A DNA stretch of 64,000 nt from Diphasiastrum complanatum (GCA_029204225.1 CM055109.1:22718422-22782421), one strand, 5' to 3'. Numbered from the stretch's first letter, positions 39,501-46,410 are shown. The notes: generated from the sequence alone by a model not told the origin. A program made the numbers and translations.

Positions 39501-42500
39501 TTGTCACAACACGAGTCTTTGTCATCATTAGAAGTTACACTTGAAGATTTGATACATCACCAACAATAAATGGTATTCTCACTAGATAAAGTGTAATATT
39601 CAACTGACACACCTGTAGTATAGTCTAAAATCAACAATCAATAAGTGCTTGTGAAAGTAACAAAGGCTTTCAAAGTAGTTTAGCTTGAATTAAGATTTGT
39701 ACTCACTGCCCAATAGTGTTTGCTACGGATGTCCCAACCATTACGGTGTTTATGCAAGTTGTCCAAAGGATCTGGTCTTGTAGTACGATCTGCAGCGAGT
39801 ATCCATACGTTTCCAGCAACATCAGGGGCAGGTGAAATTTCATTCTGCTCAAGTGCTCTACTCCTTACAAATTGCCTTGAATGAACATATTGGCCTGAGG
39901 AAATAGAAAACAGATAAGCTTCAAAGAGACTCAAAAAGATTCTTCTATACAACACTTACATACAAAAATCTGGACTAAGTACATGAAAAAATGGTACATG
40001 CAGCAAACAAAGTAATAAAACGCCAATGGAGGACATCAATAATTAGATTTGTTCTAAGCTTAGCACTTTCAAGTCCATCCATGTTGGAAATATGTCAAAA
40101 TAAAACAATAGATGCAACAATTTTACATCATAAATAGTAGGTACAACCCTTGTAGATTGCCAAGTTGACATCTATAAAACTCAATTAACACTCACGCCTT
40201 TTTAAAACATTGATTTTGCACATGACTTATGTCCTATGGATAATGCTTTCAAAAAAATGATTCTCTACGCCAATTGTTAAAATAAGGATTTCACCCATCG
40301 ATTCAAAAGTTTGCATGTGAATACCTCTGAAAAAATTTACTAGTTCTAGTTAAAATCTTCAAGTTTATAAAATTTATTCTAGTATTTTACATCTTTCACT
40401 AAATCTTGTAATTTTTTCTGTATACGGTTGGCTTGAGAACCCTCACAAGCATTGTATATGAATATGCAAAACATAATAATCTTATAATCAACTGAAACTT
40501 TTTGGTTTTGCATGTACCTGTACCTTACATCCTATGAACACAATGCATATATTCACAATCAATAAAACTTTAGAGGGGGCTCTTTAAAAGGAAAATGGAG
40601 CTTTATGCCTGACACAATGGATATTTCTATGTTTTGCCACATTTATATTGAAAAGCGTATAAAAATAACAATGTGGTAGTTTTCAGCATGCGATTAAGAT
40701 CCAAGTCGGTAAGGAGTCCCTTTGGGCACAATAGAGGGTGATATTATTTGGAGGTTTTCGAAAAGATATATATTAAGGGATAAGGATCTTGCCATTAACA
40801 TGTGATTCTATCTCTACTGAATGGATCTAAGGATTCCCAAAGTGTGGTGCCTTGACTCATGCGGAGTCATGCAAGGGTGGTGACTGTTGGAAATCGCTTA
40901 TTGGCACAAGGACATGTTTCACCTCATCCCAATGAACTTTCACCATGTGGAAAAATTTCATCTTGCTTTGTCCATACGAGTACAATTGATCGGTATCACA
41001 CAAGGCTAGTGTTCCTAGGATTTTCGTACATAGAACATATAGATGTCATTATATGACCCCGTACGATTGCAAGTTGCGAGGCAAAAGGCCTTCGAGGTTC
41101 GCACATTTGAAAAAATTTAAATGGTTCACATATATATGTTAAAAAAAAAAAACCCTCCATTTGATTATGGGTTCTAAAAAACGTTCACCTTGTGGCACTC
41201 TCATAGAATGTTACGTGATGTGAAGACGTGGCACAATATGGTTGGAAAAGGGCTAAACTTGTCCCCCAGTCTCAAGTGCCTTTTAGACGCAAGGCTGAGT
41301 CCTTAAAAGATGTGCTTATAGCTTTCAAGGGCTCCATCACACGCATGAAGCATGGAGTCACCTGAACTTCATGTAAGGCTTAGTCAACCAAGGAACATAT
41401 TAAATAAGAAAGAACCTTCACAAGTACACTAAAGTTGGTCAACAATTATCTACTAGAACCGTTTTTTACAACTATTACTTGAGCATGATGTGAAGTGCTT
41501 AGCTTTTCTTTGTATTCTAGAGGCACCTCCAAAACCAGAATGTTCACATAAATATAAGACCAACATTTTTTTGTGAGCCTTTTTATCACAATTCTCAAGT
41601 GGACAGCCAATAAAAAATTGACACATAGCACATGAAAATTTTGATGGAATGTGCGTGTGGACAGCCCATTAATGACAAGATGCCCACAAAGCATGTGCAC
41701 ATTTTGTTGGAATGTGAGCATTCACTTGCTATGGCACCGTATCATTGGCTGTCCACATGCACATTCCGTAAAAGAAAAACAAGGTAAAAGAACTTCGCAC
41801 AAAATTCAAACTCCAAAACAAAAAAAAGACCCTTCGCATGTGGCATTACATAGGGGATGGCCTGCCCTTAATCCCCCCCCCCCCCTAGTTTCGTGACTAT
41901 AATTACAATGTTTTCAATTTCAAGCTTGACACTTTAATCTTACCTAACTTCTCTATGTCTTTGGTTCAACATTTGTAATATTTACTATCATGCAAAATGT
42001 CCAATATGTTTATCTGAAGATATTTTGACCTGATAACTACAAGTTTTGTTTCTAGAACTTGCAGTTGGGATTGAGCCATTGATAAAGCGAAGTCCTTTTT
42101 TGCAATACATTTTTAGGATGTCTTTTCAATAGTTAGTTGTAATAACGATTATTTTGCTACATGCTTTTGTCTTGTTAATTCTCTTATGTGCTTGTCACTT
42201 TTGTCTTGTTTGTAAGCTTGTCAAATTCCCCTAATCACAGTACATTTTTGTAGAAACAACAATATCTCGGCTTTTTGAATTCAAATATTCTTCTTGCTTG
42301 TGATGTTCAAGTAAGATATAGCTAGAGTACATATTCGGTTGACAACCCATTATCCTTTTAATGGCTAGTGAAGTTGGTTGACAGCCAACTTTCCTATGCC
42401 TAGGGCCCAAATTGGGGTTTGAGAATAAAGCAATATCATTGTTCTGATGTTCCAAACATGTTCTTGCATTGTTTTATCATAAGAACTACATATGGTGCAC

Positions 42501-42893
42501 CATGATTTGATGAAAAAGAAAAATGCCTTCATAGTTGTGGATCTGACGGTTGCAAACTGAAAAGGTAAAAAACACAATTTTTTTTCAACCATAACCATAA
42601 AGGTTTTAATGCACCCTTCCCACAAACGAGTATGTATCTAGTTGTATTTGTTGCAAGCAATGTTTGAGGGTACCTTTCGAATCACCATTTCGAACCGTGT
42701 TTGAATCGAATTTGAATCGGGAAAGAATCGACTTCTCCATGTTCGAACCGGCGAATTGGTTTTAGGGTTTTTTTTTTTAAACATTAATGTCACAGCATAC
42801 ATATTACATATGTCATATTCCAATGCACCATGTGCATGGTTAGTTAGTGGTAAATTAGCAAATATTCAATGATTCGAATTTCACGAATATGAC

Positions 42894-42925
<32 letters not shown>

Positions 42926-43024
42926 TTGTCAAACACACACACACACACATTGTCAAACATTTAACACACACACACATTTGTCAAGAGTCACACACACACG
43001 TCAACAGTCACACACACACAGCTC

Positions 43025-43095
<71 letters not shown>

Positions 43096-46000
43096 CTATC
43101 TCAGATCTCTCTCTCTTGGGCGCAGAAGTGTCTCGGATCTCTCTCTCTCTCAGGCGCGGATCCTGTCTCGGATCTCTCTCTCTCTCTCGGGCGCGCAAAT
43201 CTCGGAACCTTCAGAACTGAAACTCTATCGGGAGGAGTAGGACGTCCGACGAGCAAGTAACGAGTTTCTTTTTTTTTTTTGCAAACGGTTTGAACAGCAA
43301 AAAAACGGTTCGAACCGGACCTTTTCGAAAAGAACTTTCAAATCGCGGTTCTTTCAACGAATCACGATTCGACAGAACATTGGTTGCAAGATGTGGACTA
43401 ATGTGAGTATCAATGATATACGATTTATGTCATTGGCCCTTAAAGGAGTTGGAAGTACAATATCCTTGGCATTCCTTGAAACCCTAACCTTGGGCGCTTA
43501 TTGTCCGGGACTCGGTAGTTATTGCAACTTTGGTATTGTGTTCCATTAATGTCTGGTTATCTTCTATTTGTGTTTGCAGCCACACTTTCAAAATGAGCAC
43601 ACTTTAATACCATGTTTTCTGATGCGTAGGTGGTGAGGTTTCAGTGATTTTGCCATAGCAATTAGTTCATGATGTTCTACCTCATGCAATTTACGACTCT
43701 ACAATCTGAGTACCAAAAGCACGTTTGGGCCACTAGAAGTAGATTGTCGAAACTAGCTTTTTTCTATACCCGCTTTTGGATGAAAATGATTCAAAACCTA
43801 TCAACAACTATTGGTGTCGGTTCAAGATATGCATATGGACTTATGTGTAGCAATTTCATGAAGAACTGGTGTTATTAGTCAAAACCCAAGGCATTCAGAG
43901 CCGAGTTGACTTACAAGTCCAAGAATTTTGGGCACTTTAGGATTTTGTTGTGGAGATGGTAAGGTCTCAATCGTACTGCTATACACATTAGTTCGAGATG
44001 TTTTACGTAAAGAGATTAACTACTCTTAGATCTAAGTACCAGAAGCATAATTCAGCCACGAGATGTAGAGTAGTTTAAAATAAATTTTTTCTATATCCAT
44101 TCAGTGAGCCATCCTTGAATTTTAATTGAAAATGATTAAAAACCTTACAGCCACAATTGTTGTCTTTTCATGGTGGTTTAATATTGCTTGCTCGTATTTC
44201 AAAGATCTATTACACATTTTGCATGTATGTCATTTAGTTGTGGCCATAACATATGAGATTAACAGATAAACTGGATATTATTGAAGTAATACCTTCCTCT
44301 TGATTTTTTAAACCCTAAAACCTCCTGCTACTATCATCAACATGAAAGGAGCGTCATATCCCTCGGTTACCCATACAAAAACAAATAGTATTTTCCAAAT
44401 AGCAAATGTTCACTATATTTTGCAATCGGCCAGTCTCACCAATTCTACTCTAAACCTACTAGAATAGGAATAAGTAAACACATGGACAACTTTTTAAAAG
44501 AAGGTCAAATTTGAACATCTCTCTTTCAAATTAGGGGGATAATTTAAGATAATAAATATCAAAGTACATGTATGAGGAGTTTCAAAATGTTCAAATCACA
44601 TAGCTTTCAAAACGTTACTCCTCTCAAATGTGCATATGTCACTTATTTTATGTGCATATGCTACAAATCTTCTACAAAGATGCCCAAAAGTCCCTTCACA
44701 ACTAATTTGTAAACAAGTATCAATTGGTTGATCTATTGAAGATAAAATGATAGGAAATGGACCCAAAGATGTTGTCTGATACTTTGGTGGTCAGGATGTA
44801 AGATCATGATGATGGCAGTGATATGTATGATCTATGCTCGATTAACAAGGAATCGAACCCCCGACAAAACCAAGAAGTAGTCTGCCCACTGGGCAACCTC
44901 TAAGCCTGCATGCAAACGTTAGCACTACTACGTAAAAGCATAGATAGAAAACAATGGTATGCATGTGACTCAAAGAATTGTATCTGTTATGTAAACAAGA
45001 GAGTAAAAAACCATATGCCAAAATTTCAAAGCAGATAATCGAATGGAAATCATATAATTGTGTGGTTTCATGTGGTGTTTTGCAAGTTAGGAATGAGCGT
45101 TGAAGTTTGCAATTTCAAATAACATTTTATAGGGCAGTAATTTATGCATCGACAATGAATGACTATTTAAACCTTTGGATCATAGTACCATAAAAGAAAT
45201 TCGAGTAGATTCTGAGCTTCATCAAAAATTAGGAGTTTGATGATTACACCCATGATTGTATAGGAGGTAAGGCCCAAATTACTTGATTTGAAGAAACTGT
45301 AACTAGAATTGAGTACGAGTCATGAATTTTTGGCTATGATAATAGGTTAAATCTATTCAATTTCATCGATAATTGTTAAGGGTAGTAAAATTCTGAGCTA
45401 TATATTGATCGAAGTTTTTAATCTTGTGGCTCTGGTGAAGCTGGGGCTTGGGGCCAAAACGGGCAGTGCTTCAAAGTGCTTCCAAGATGCAACTTTGCCC
45501 CTTGCAAAGTTGTCTTGCAACGATAAAATGTGGAGCTTTTTTTAATGAACAAGAAGTAAACGCAATCTACAAATTGTAATTTGTGAGGCAAATGTTGGGA
45601 AGATTTAAAGTATAGGGGAAGGCCCCCGCCCGAGGACCTTCCCCGTTTTAAGGCCTTGGTCACGCCCTCGGGCCCAAGGCCTTAAAACTCGGAAGGCCCT
45701 CAGGCGGAGGCCTTCCCCGACGTAAAGCAAGTCAAAAAAATTTGACTTCTAGAAAGTTCCAGACGAATTACCAAGGCCAGATATTTACCTCCCCGCCCTT
45801 TTTTTTTTCACTTGCTTGCAGACGGAGGTCGCGCATCCGAGGGCCTGTGTCTACTATCAGCAGGAATCTCTGAGCAGGCGATCCAAGCCAAAACTCTACT
45901 AGATACTGACCCAGACCGAGCAAGACCCTAGAGTATAAGTTAGATCTCGGAATGTCTAACTCAACAAAGAACATCGCATTGTAACCATCAGAGTCAGAAG

Positions 46001-46410
46001 CTTGACGATCACCATTGGCTATAGATTCTCACTGCTGTGGCTTTCTTTTCATCATGAAGCCACGTTGGAACTCAATGGATCTAAGACTGTCCATTTCCAT
46101 CAAATGTAGCAATATTTCTGCTGTAGCCAGATTCTTATTGTAGTATGGACTCTGGAGACTGGATGGAATAGCAATGGATGAGGCTCAGACACATACCCAC
46201 TTCATCTGGAGCATGAGATTGCAGAACTCTATGCTCACTTAACTCTGTTTCGTGCTTAGAGCTATGGGCTTCTGCGGATACATTTATAAGAAGCGCCAAC
46301 GCACAGCACTTGTCTCCTAGTGAACTGTACAAGGAGCCATAGCACAATATCAAAAGCAGAAAGCACGCCTTTCCAGAAGTAAACCGAGTCGCCATAGCTG
46401 CTGGTGACAT
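13224..46410 (-). CDS. nine-exon plant multi-pass transmembrane protein (At2g12400/At2g25270-like), 33-kb gene
   Basis: The joined exons give 1713 nt, one open frame, 570 residues plus stop; all introns are GT..AG and every phase matches. Order: signal-like N-terminus; linker; [10 protein letters not shown] and [20 protein letters not shown]1 and TM2 (exon 3 to start of exon 4); a soluble helical loop (exon 4); TM3-TM4 (exons 5-7); the GDTCVAM Cys-rich outer domain (exons 8-9); a last TM ([20 protein letters not shown]) and a basic tail. Sequons NHS, NMT and NQS and paired cysteines suggest the large loop is extracytoplasmic. The architecture matches a plant membrane-protein family whose biochemical role is not established. 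A role at the plasma membrane is inferred only. Introns 1 and 5 are swollen by TEs. The first exon is uncertain (see 47215-47329). Confidence 0.88.
13677..14004 (-). CDS. membrane-protein gene, exon 8 (Cys-rich outer domain, first part)
   Basis: 328 nt, acceptor GATTGCAG, donor GTAAAA, leaves in phase 0. Contains [25 protein letters not shown], sequons NHS, NMT and [23 protein letters not shown] and [11 protein letters not shown]. The GDTCVAM and LPCVD motifs identify the family. Confidence 0.95.
14535..14606 (-). CDS. membrane-protein gene, exon 7 (TM4)
   Basis: 72 nt, acceptor TTCGAACAG, donor GTTAAG. Encodes [19 protein letters not shown] and ILLN, ending AA to be completed by exon 8 as Asn. 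The GTTAAG donor is weaker than the others. Confidence 0.9.
14722..14758 (-). CDS. membrane-protein gene, exon 6 (37-nt microexon)
   Basis: 37 nt between acceptor TTACTTGCAG and donor GTAAGA. It adds [13 protein letters not shown] and is required for phase: exon 5 ends in phase 1 and exon 7 begins after a phase-2 join, and direct 5-to-7 joining would give a stop. The result ([14 protein letters not shown]) fits the conserved region between TM3 and TM4. The end of a copia LTR (14845) lies only 86 bp upstream of it. Confidence 0.9.
14845..15196 (-). repeat. 3' LTR of copia C2
   Basis: Runs from the polypurine run (GAGGGGGGGAT on the minus strand) to TTTTATCA. About 352 bp. It is the inverted relative of 20224-20580 and of the partial LTR at 18380-18558. 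Confidence 0.85.
15210..18298 (-). pseudogene. copia C2 polyprotein remnants
   Basis: Gag: [20 protein letters not shown]. Knuckle: [11 protein letters not shown], with Arg where His is expected. Protease: [12 protein letters not shown]. Integrase keeps the D-D-E signature ([22 protein letters not shown]). After NVTPYG the frame jumps straight to the RT YVDDIIM box, so the RT N-terminal and palm regions are deleted. RNase [54 protein letters not shown]. Sense frames are split into at least six pieces. Not functional. Confidence 0.9.
17720..18035 (+). pseudogene. small plus-strand copia linker fragment inside the C2 gag
   Basis: Between two minus-strand gag pieces the plus strand reads [30 protein letters not shown] and [14 protein letters not shown]. 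The SLTYDGKG-type sequence also follows the integrase in the 63-kb copia element (RPRAEPLSLTYDGKG). It is therefore a displaced copia integrase-RT linker lying in reverse within C2. No target duplication was found. Confidence 0.5.
18558..20210 (+). pseudogene. copia C3 RT and RNase H remnants
   Basis: [22 protein letters not shown], then [20 protein letters not shown] and [14 protein letters not shown]; the YxDD box is decayed. RT tail: [20 protein letters not shown] and [17 protein letters not shown]. RNase [21 protein letters not shown] and [11 protein letters not shown], then SDNQGYI and KHISLQYHF-type sequence. Frames change at least five times. Confidence 0.9.
20224..20580 (+). repeat. 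3' LTR of copia C3
   Basis: 357 bp with inverted ends TGATAAA...TTTATCA, directly after the polypurine tract. Mirror copy of 14845-15196. Confidence 0.85.
20581..21187. other. intron sequence, nothing coding
   Basis: No gene. Around 21025-21110 there are ACGGTTC/GAACCG palindromic clusters (AACCTCGAACCGCGGTTTGA) resembling those inside the hAT-type element at 42.7-43.4 kb. Confidence 0.5.
21188..21376 (-). mobile_element. LINE 3' end with (TC)n tail
   Basis: The minus strand matches the plus strand at about 31594-31782: shared TTATTACAG, GGTTACCAC, CTTGACATGTACTTC, CTTATATGCC, TTGGCATGGAAAAGACAT and AATAAAGCTTTC followed by TC repeats. It is the 3' untranslated end of the same LINE family, 5'-truncated, as usual for target-primed retrotransposition. 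Confidence 0.75.
21191..21264. repeat. (GA)n microsatellite, about 73 bp
   Basis: Pure GA next to a GT/GC alternation (21164-21190). It is the tail of the LINE copy just to its right (read on the minus strand). Confidence 0.95.
21388..21485 (-). repeat. (GA)n tract plus second LINE tail fragment
   Basis: GA repeat at 21388-21431, followed by CGTCTTTTCCATGCCAAAAG and GCGTATAAGACGAAAAGGAG. On the minus strand this is again the LINE 3' motif (GGCATGGAAAAGAC) running into TC repeats. A third GA tract (21604-21648) has no such motif. Confidence 0.7.
21604..21648. repeat. (GA)n microsatellite, about 45 bp
   Basis: Pure GA repeat. Confidence 0.95.
21918..22203 (+). pseudogene. hAT transposase fragment
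   Basis: The frame reads [47 protein letters not shown] and [20 protein letters not shown]. The W..FHHPLHA..HILNP pattern is typical of the hAT transposase stretch just ahead of the C-terminal dimerisation domain. Only about 90 residues remain, with no catalytic Asp/Glu region visible and no TIRs found. Confidence 0.6.
22204..22740. other. GC-richer sequence, unrecognised
   Basis: Open frames on the minus strand (22535-22106) such as [19 protein letters not shown] look weakly protein-like. They may be decayed hAT sequence. I cannot assign them. Confidence 0.25.
22741..24131 (+). mobile_element. 5' part of a plus-strand LTR retrotransposon that hosts the gypsy insertion
   Basis: An LTR whose start I cannot place ends TTTGTAACT at 23046. 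A tRNA-Met primer site (23047-23058) follows at once. The leader 23059-23780 shares (G)GAGGCTGTCC...CCCTACTTC repeats with the leader of the inserted gypsy element. A gag-like frame begins [15 protein letters not shown] (23791), shifts, and continues [20 protein letters not shown] and PIIPTTP to 24131. The frame resumes at 29073 as [11 protein letters not shown], so the element was cut by the 24132-29067 insertion. No 3' LTR recognised. Confidence 0.7.
23047..23058 (+). other. primer binding site, initiator-Met tRNA
   Basis: TGGTATCAGAGC abutting the TAACT end of the host-element LTR. Confidence 0.85.
24132..24567 (-). repeat. 3' LTR of the gypsy element
   Basis: 436 bp. Read in element orientation it begins AGTTACGGAC and ends GATCATAACT, so the ends are AGTTA...TAACT rather than TG...CA. 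Lacks about 29 bp (around 24467) present in the partner. Confidence 0.9.
24645..25400 (-). pseudogene. gypsy integrase C-terminus and chromodomain, after a deletion
   Basis: Immediately after PVPADQH (RT end) the frame reads [16 protein letters not shown], which is the end of the integrase core (LALAEYSYN motif). It continues through frame changes to the [19 protein letters not shown]-type integrase tail and a chromodomain ([31 protein letters not shown]). RNase H and most of the integrase are therefore missing. The chromodomain normally guides integration to marked chromatin. Confidence 0.82.
25540..26052 (-). pseudogene. gypsy reverse transcriptase
   Basis: Reads [40 protein letters not shown] and [11 protein letters not shown], then after a frameshift (about 25834-25776) [36 protein letters not shown] and the catalytic [13 protein letters not shown] second frameshift follows, then [17 protein letters not shown] and [14 protein letters not shown] (25546 on). 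All core RT boxes are recognisable, but the frame is broken at least twice. Confidence 0.88.
26097..28004 (-). CDS. gypsy gag-protease open frame (635 codons)
   Basis: Uninterrupted frame; the likely gag start is the internal Met of [15 protein letters not shown]. Gag domain: [58 protein letters not shown] single CCHC knuckle, [15 protein letters not shown] Pro/Ser linker, then a retropepsin-like domain with [14 protein letters not shown] and [16 protein letters not shown]. The usual active site D-(S/T)-G is D-M-G here, so protease activity is doubtful. The frame drifts out of register near its end: the pol frame begins again at 26052 in another register. Product: capsid and maturation protease of the element. 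Confidence 0.85.
   Translation of the reverse strand: MSFPFLLLVSFVYLKRIWGDDKSPLHPILSFSYTLFTYLHSLTMDTSPTSSEPRILSSTYLDEVRHEFRDHLREAMSDVRTDLRQELLETFTALSAQIATLSLQSSVSPLSPPVPPQRTFPPPETPSSSGPLPRDFKDKVQLTVYFGSSDGNELEDWFLMFPKTDIQRIHLAALHLEVRAATWWRMFRQTASHPGLASWTEFMTALRLAMIEPQWLIRQRDIFRSHTGDLAAYTTRFTELSYLFPDISTLELISRYVAGLQGTLKYDVFSFSPLTLSHAISLVIALQHKYSPISSSVSSPSRPFTCPIFSSPSSASPTSVSSPSSTFPSAPRPPFSPRPIFVCCYSQPEMSEIHEKRLCFNCKSPDHIARDCRQPATAIAIYFYDADTPDDSPDSTICLHILDDDPPVDQFATPTEPVPDPPDLVVCHAQLAYATWAGKPGPCHIRLRVCITGHEFIALVDMGSTHSFLSSHITTRIRAMPVTTPHPLHVEVASARSFPSTQMYQQLSYRIGDFLGQADFHIIPLTRYDLILGADWFASLGAVTVDLQQQTLTFSHDGTQHIFSGIDSRQDYQLISWEAVHTEPPKGPLCSYSFCSASLAYCGFCHRYFLNCCINLSMFLERRLSYHLYEMSTTI
28129..28310 (-). 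repeat. three 62-bp tandem repeats in the gypsy leader
   Basis: Units start near 28129, 28191 and 28253 and share CCTCCAATCAA, ATATGGCTG, GTGATGAA and TAGGGCG.TGGACA. Related units (GGTGGCTGTCCAACAACCTA) occur in the leader of the host element near 23390 and 23450, so both belong to one lineage. Confidence 0.8.
28591..28602 (-). other. primer binding site, initiator-Met tRNA
   Basis: On the minus strand TGGTATCAGAGC starts directly after the LTR end TAACT, with no spacer. Confidence 0.9.
28603..29067 (-). repeat. 5' LTR of the gypsy element
   Basis: 465 bp, same ends as its partner. Its internal boundary is fixed by the adjoining primer site and its outer boundary by the CTCCA duplication. 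Confidence 0.9.
29073..31012. other. continuation of the host element, then anonymous intron sequence
   Basis: 29073 to about 29200 resumes the gag of the interrupted element ([11 protein letters not shown]). Beyond that no domain is recognised. A 171-codon minus-strand frame (30637-30122) has no recognisable motif. Confidence 0.4.
31013..31782 (+). mobile_element. LINE 3' part (copy L1) with (TC)n tail
   Basis: Begins with the C-terminal zinc-binding end of a LINE reverse transcriptase polyprotein ([40 protein letters not shown]). Continues into a 3' region ending TTGGCATGGAAAAGACATTA, ATAAAGCTTTC and about 70 bp of TC. The RT core is absent: 5'-truncated. Between 31289 and 31549 an acidic then His-rich frame ([25 protein letters not shown]) is caused partly by a CATGCT repeat. 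Confidence 0.75.
31711..31782. repeat. (TC)n microsatellite, LINE tail
   Basis: About 36 TC units following AATAAAGCTT. Confidence 0.95.
31783..32173 (+). other. coiled-coil-like open frame, unrecognised
   Basis: In frame with the Leu/Ser-coding TC tract, 130 codons read [20 protein letters not shown], then [36 protein letters not shown] and [20 protein letters not shown] before a stop at 32174. Ala-rich then heptad-like (L/V spacing), resembling N-terminal assembly segments of retroelement proteins. It lies just upstream of LINE copy L2 but I cannot prove they belong together. Confidence 0.35.
32209..34310 (+). mobile_element. LINE copy (L2), decayed, split by a solo LTR
   Basis: RT motifs in order with many frame breaks: [90 protein letters not shown]; (solo LTR 32841-33284); [29 protein letters not shown]; the palm motif decayed to [15 protein letters not shown]. 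The C-terminal [10 protein letters not shown] part follows (about 34000-34130). Ends near 34300 with TATGGCATGGAAAAGACATT, AATAAATCTTTC and a C/T-rich tail. Non-functional. Confidence 0.8.
32841..33284. mobile_element. 444-bp solo LTR with 5-bp TSD AATAC, inside LINE L2
   Basis: Begins TGTTAGGGAC, ends GAGTCTAACA (inverted TGTTAG/CTAACA). AATAC flanks both sides (32836-32840 and 33285-33289). Removing it rejoins the LINE RT frame exactly ([14 protein letters not shown]). No internal region remains, so it is a recombination product of a full LTR element. Orientation unknown. Confidence 0.9.
34311..36483. other. intron 5 distal part, no gene recognised
   Basis: AT-rich, with GAGCAATGAGCA-type short repeats near 34345. 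No LTR pair, tRNA or coding homology seen. Confidence 0.5.
36484..36571. repeat. compound (GT)n(GA)n microsatellite at a splice donor
   Basis: About 37 bp GT then about 51 bp GA. On the minus strand it is (TC)n then (AC)n and starts five bases inside intron 5, directly after donor GTAAGC. Confidence 0.95.
36578..36636 (-). CDS. membrane-protein gene, exon 5 (TM3)
   Basis: 59 nt, acceptor TTTTGCAG, donor GTAAGC, in phase 2, out phase 1. Encodes V then [19 protein letters not shown]. The donor is followed at once (minus strand) by about 51 bp of CT and then about 37 bp of CA repeat, and the next exon is 21.8 kb away. Confidence 0.92.
36835..37119 (-). CDS. membrane-protein gene, exon 4 (helical loop)
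   Basis: 285 nt, acceptor TCTATAG, donor GTGAGT. Completes Ile then [21 protein letters not shown] long amphipathic stretch ([20 protein letters not shown] and [19 protein letters not shown]) looks coiled-coil-like, as expected between TM2 and TM3. Confidence 0.93.
37120..37422. other. intron 3 of the membrane-protein gene
   Basis: 303 bp between donor GTAAGT and acceptor TCTATAG (minus strand). Nothing else recognised. Confidence 0.85.
37423..37610 (-). CDS. membrane-protein gene, exon 3 (TM1 and most of TM2)
   Basis: 188 nt, acceptor TTCCTCAG, donor GTAAGT, ends in phase 2. Starts [20 protein letters not shown], completing HYWA-SVGFTG. TM1 is followed by a basic loop ([12 protein letters not shown]) and TM2 ([15 protein letters not shown]). 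Confidence 0.93.
37611..39706. other. intron 2 of the membrane-protein gene
   Basis: 2.1 kb with T-rich stretches. A C-run (39331-39340) and AT-rich sequence but no mobile element signature or coding homology seen. Confidence 0.75.
39707..39894 (-). CDS. membrane-protein gene, exon 2
   Basis: 188 nt, acceptor TCCTCAG, donor GTGAGT. Encodes QYVHSRQF through [13 protein letters not shown] to [12 protein letters not shown]. The DPL..., GWD...KHYWA pattern is the family hallmark just ahead of TM1. Ends on a codon boundary. Confidence 0.9.
41646..41767. repeat. MITE-like 24-bp inverted repeat
   Basis: 41646-41669 (GGAATGTGCGTGTGGACAGC, then CCAT) pairs with the reverse complement of 41744-41767 with two mismatches, spacer about 74 bp. 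Sequence upstream (GAGCCTTTTTATCACAATTC at about 41575) recurs near 60040, so it is part of a dispersed family. No convincing target duplication. Confidence 0.5.
42658..43382. mobile_element. non-autonomous hAT-type DNA transposon, 725 bp, 8-bp TSD
   Basis: Ends are CAATGTTTGAG and the inverse of CAATGTTCTGTC, flanked by the 8-bp duplication GTTGCAAG (42650-42657 and 43383-43390). An 8-bp duplication with short terminal inverted repeats starting CA is typical of hAT elements. The interior has no transposase. It has subterminal TTCGAACCG/GAATCG motifs on both sides, a (CA)n block (42898-43020) and a (CT)n block (43037-43092), with smaller CT clusters after it. Confidence 0.85.
42897..43092. 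repeat. (AC)n and (CT)n microsatellites inside the hAT-type element
   Basis: Interrupted AC repeats separated by ATTGTCAA-type units, a C-run, then about 56 bp of CT. Confidence 0.93.
44840..44905 (-). repeat. tRNA-derived SINE-like segment
   Basis: The minus strand reads GAGGTTGCCCAGTGGGCAGA, then GGTTTTGTCGGGG and GGTTCGATTCCTTG. This is a good RNA polymerase III A box (TTGCCCAGTGGG) and B box (GGTTCGATTCC) at normal spacing. No complete cloverleaf is evident, and flanking AT-rich sequence could be the SINE body. A degraded tRNA gene is the alternative. Confidence 0.55.
45615..45718. repeat. 45-bp-arm foldback hairpin
   Basis: 45615-45659 pairs with 45674-45718 at 40 of 45 positions, loop 14 nt. 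GC-rich (GGGGAAGGCC...AAGGCCTTGG) in an AT-rich intron. Could be a foldback/MITE remnant or a small-RNA precursor-like structure. Confidence 0.85.
45768..46140 (-). pseudogene. plant pepsin-like aspartic protease N-terminal remnant
   Basis: Coding order on the minus strand: a propeptide-like stretch ([20 protein letters not shown]), a stop, then [20 protein letters not shown] and [20 protein letters not shown] followed by G. The Y.VEF.LG.P.Q.F.LIVDTG pattern with the first catalytic Asp is that of plant nepenthesin-type proteases. After the DTG triad the expected S is missing and homology ends within about 20 residues. No second Asp domain seen. The leader at 46410-46197, on the same strand just upstream, could be its signal peptide. 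Confidence 0.6.
46197..46410 (-). CDS. membrane-protein gene, candidate exon 1 (version A)
   Basis: 214 nt. Starts at ATG 46410, with a second in-frame ATG at 46395 (MATRFTSGK). Encodes a hydrophobic leader ([18 protein letters not shown]). Ends GAA GTG G at a strong donor GTATGT (46196), phase 1, joining exon 2 to make ...DEV-G-QYVHS. Odd point: a broken aspartic-protease sequence follows about 70 bp downstream on the same strand, so this leader might instead belong to that pseudogene. Confidence 0.5.

Larger units (their letters stand above)
39895..46196. other. intron 1 of the membrane-protein gene (if exon 1 version A is used)
   Basis: 6.3 kb from donor GTATGT to acceptor TCCTCAG on the minus strand. 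It contains a 24-bp inverted repeat (41.65 kb), a hAT-type element (42.66-43.38 kb), a SINE-like segment (44.84 kb), a hairpin (45.6 kb) and an aspartic-protease remnant. The stretches 39.9-41.6 kb and 43.4-44.8 kb hold nothing recognisable. Confidence 0.7.
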
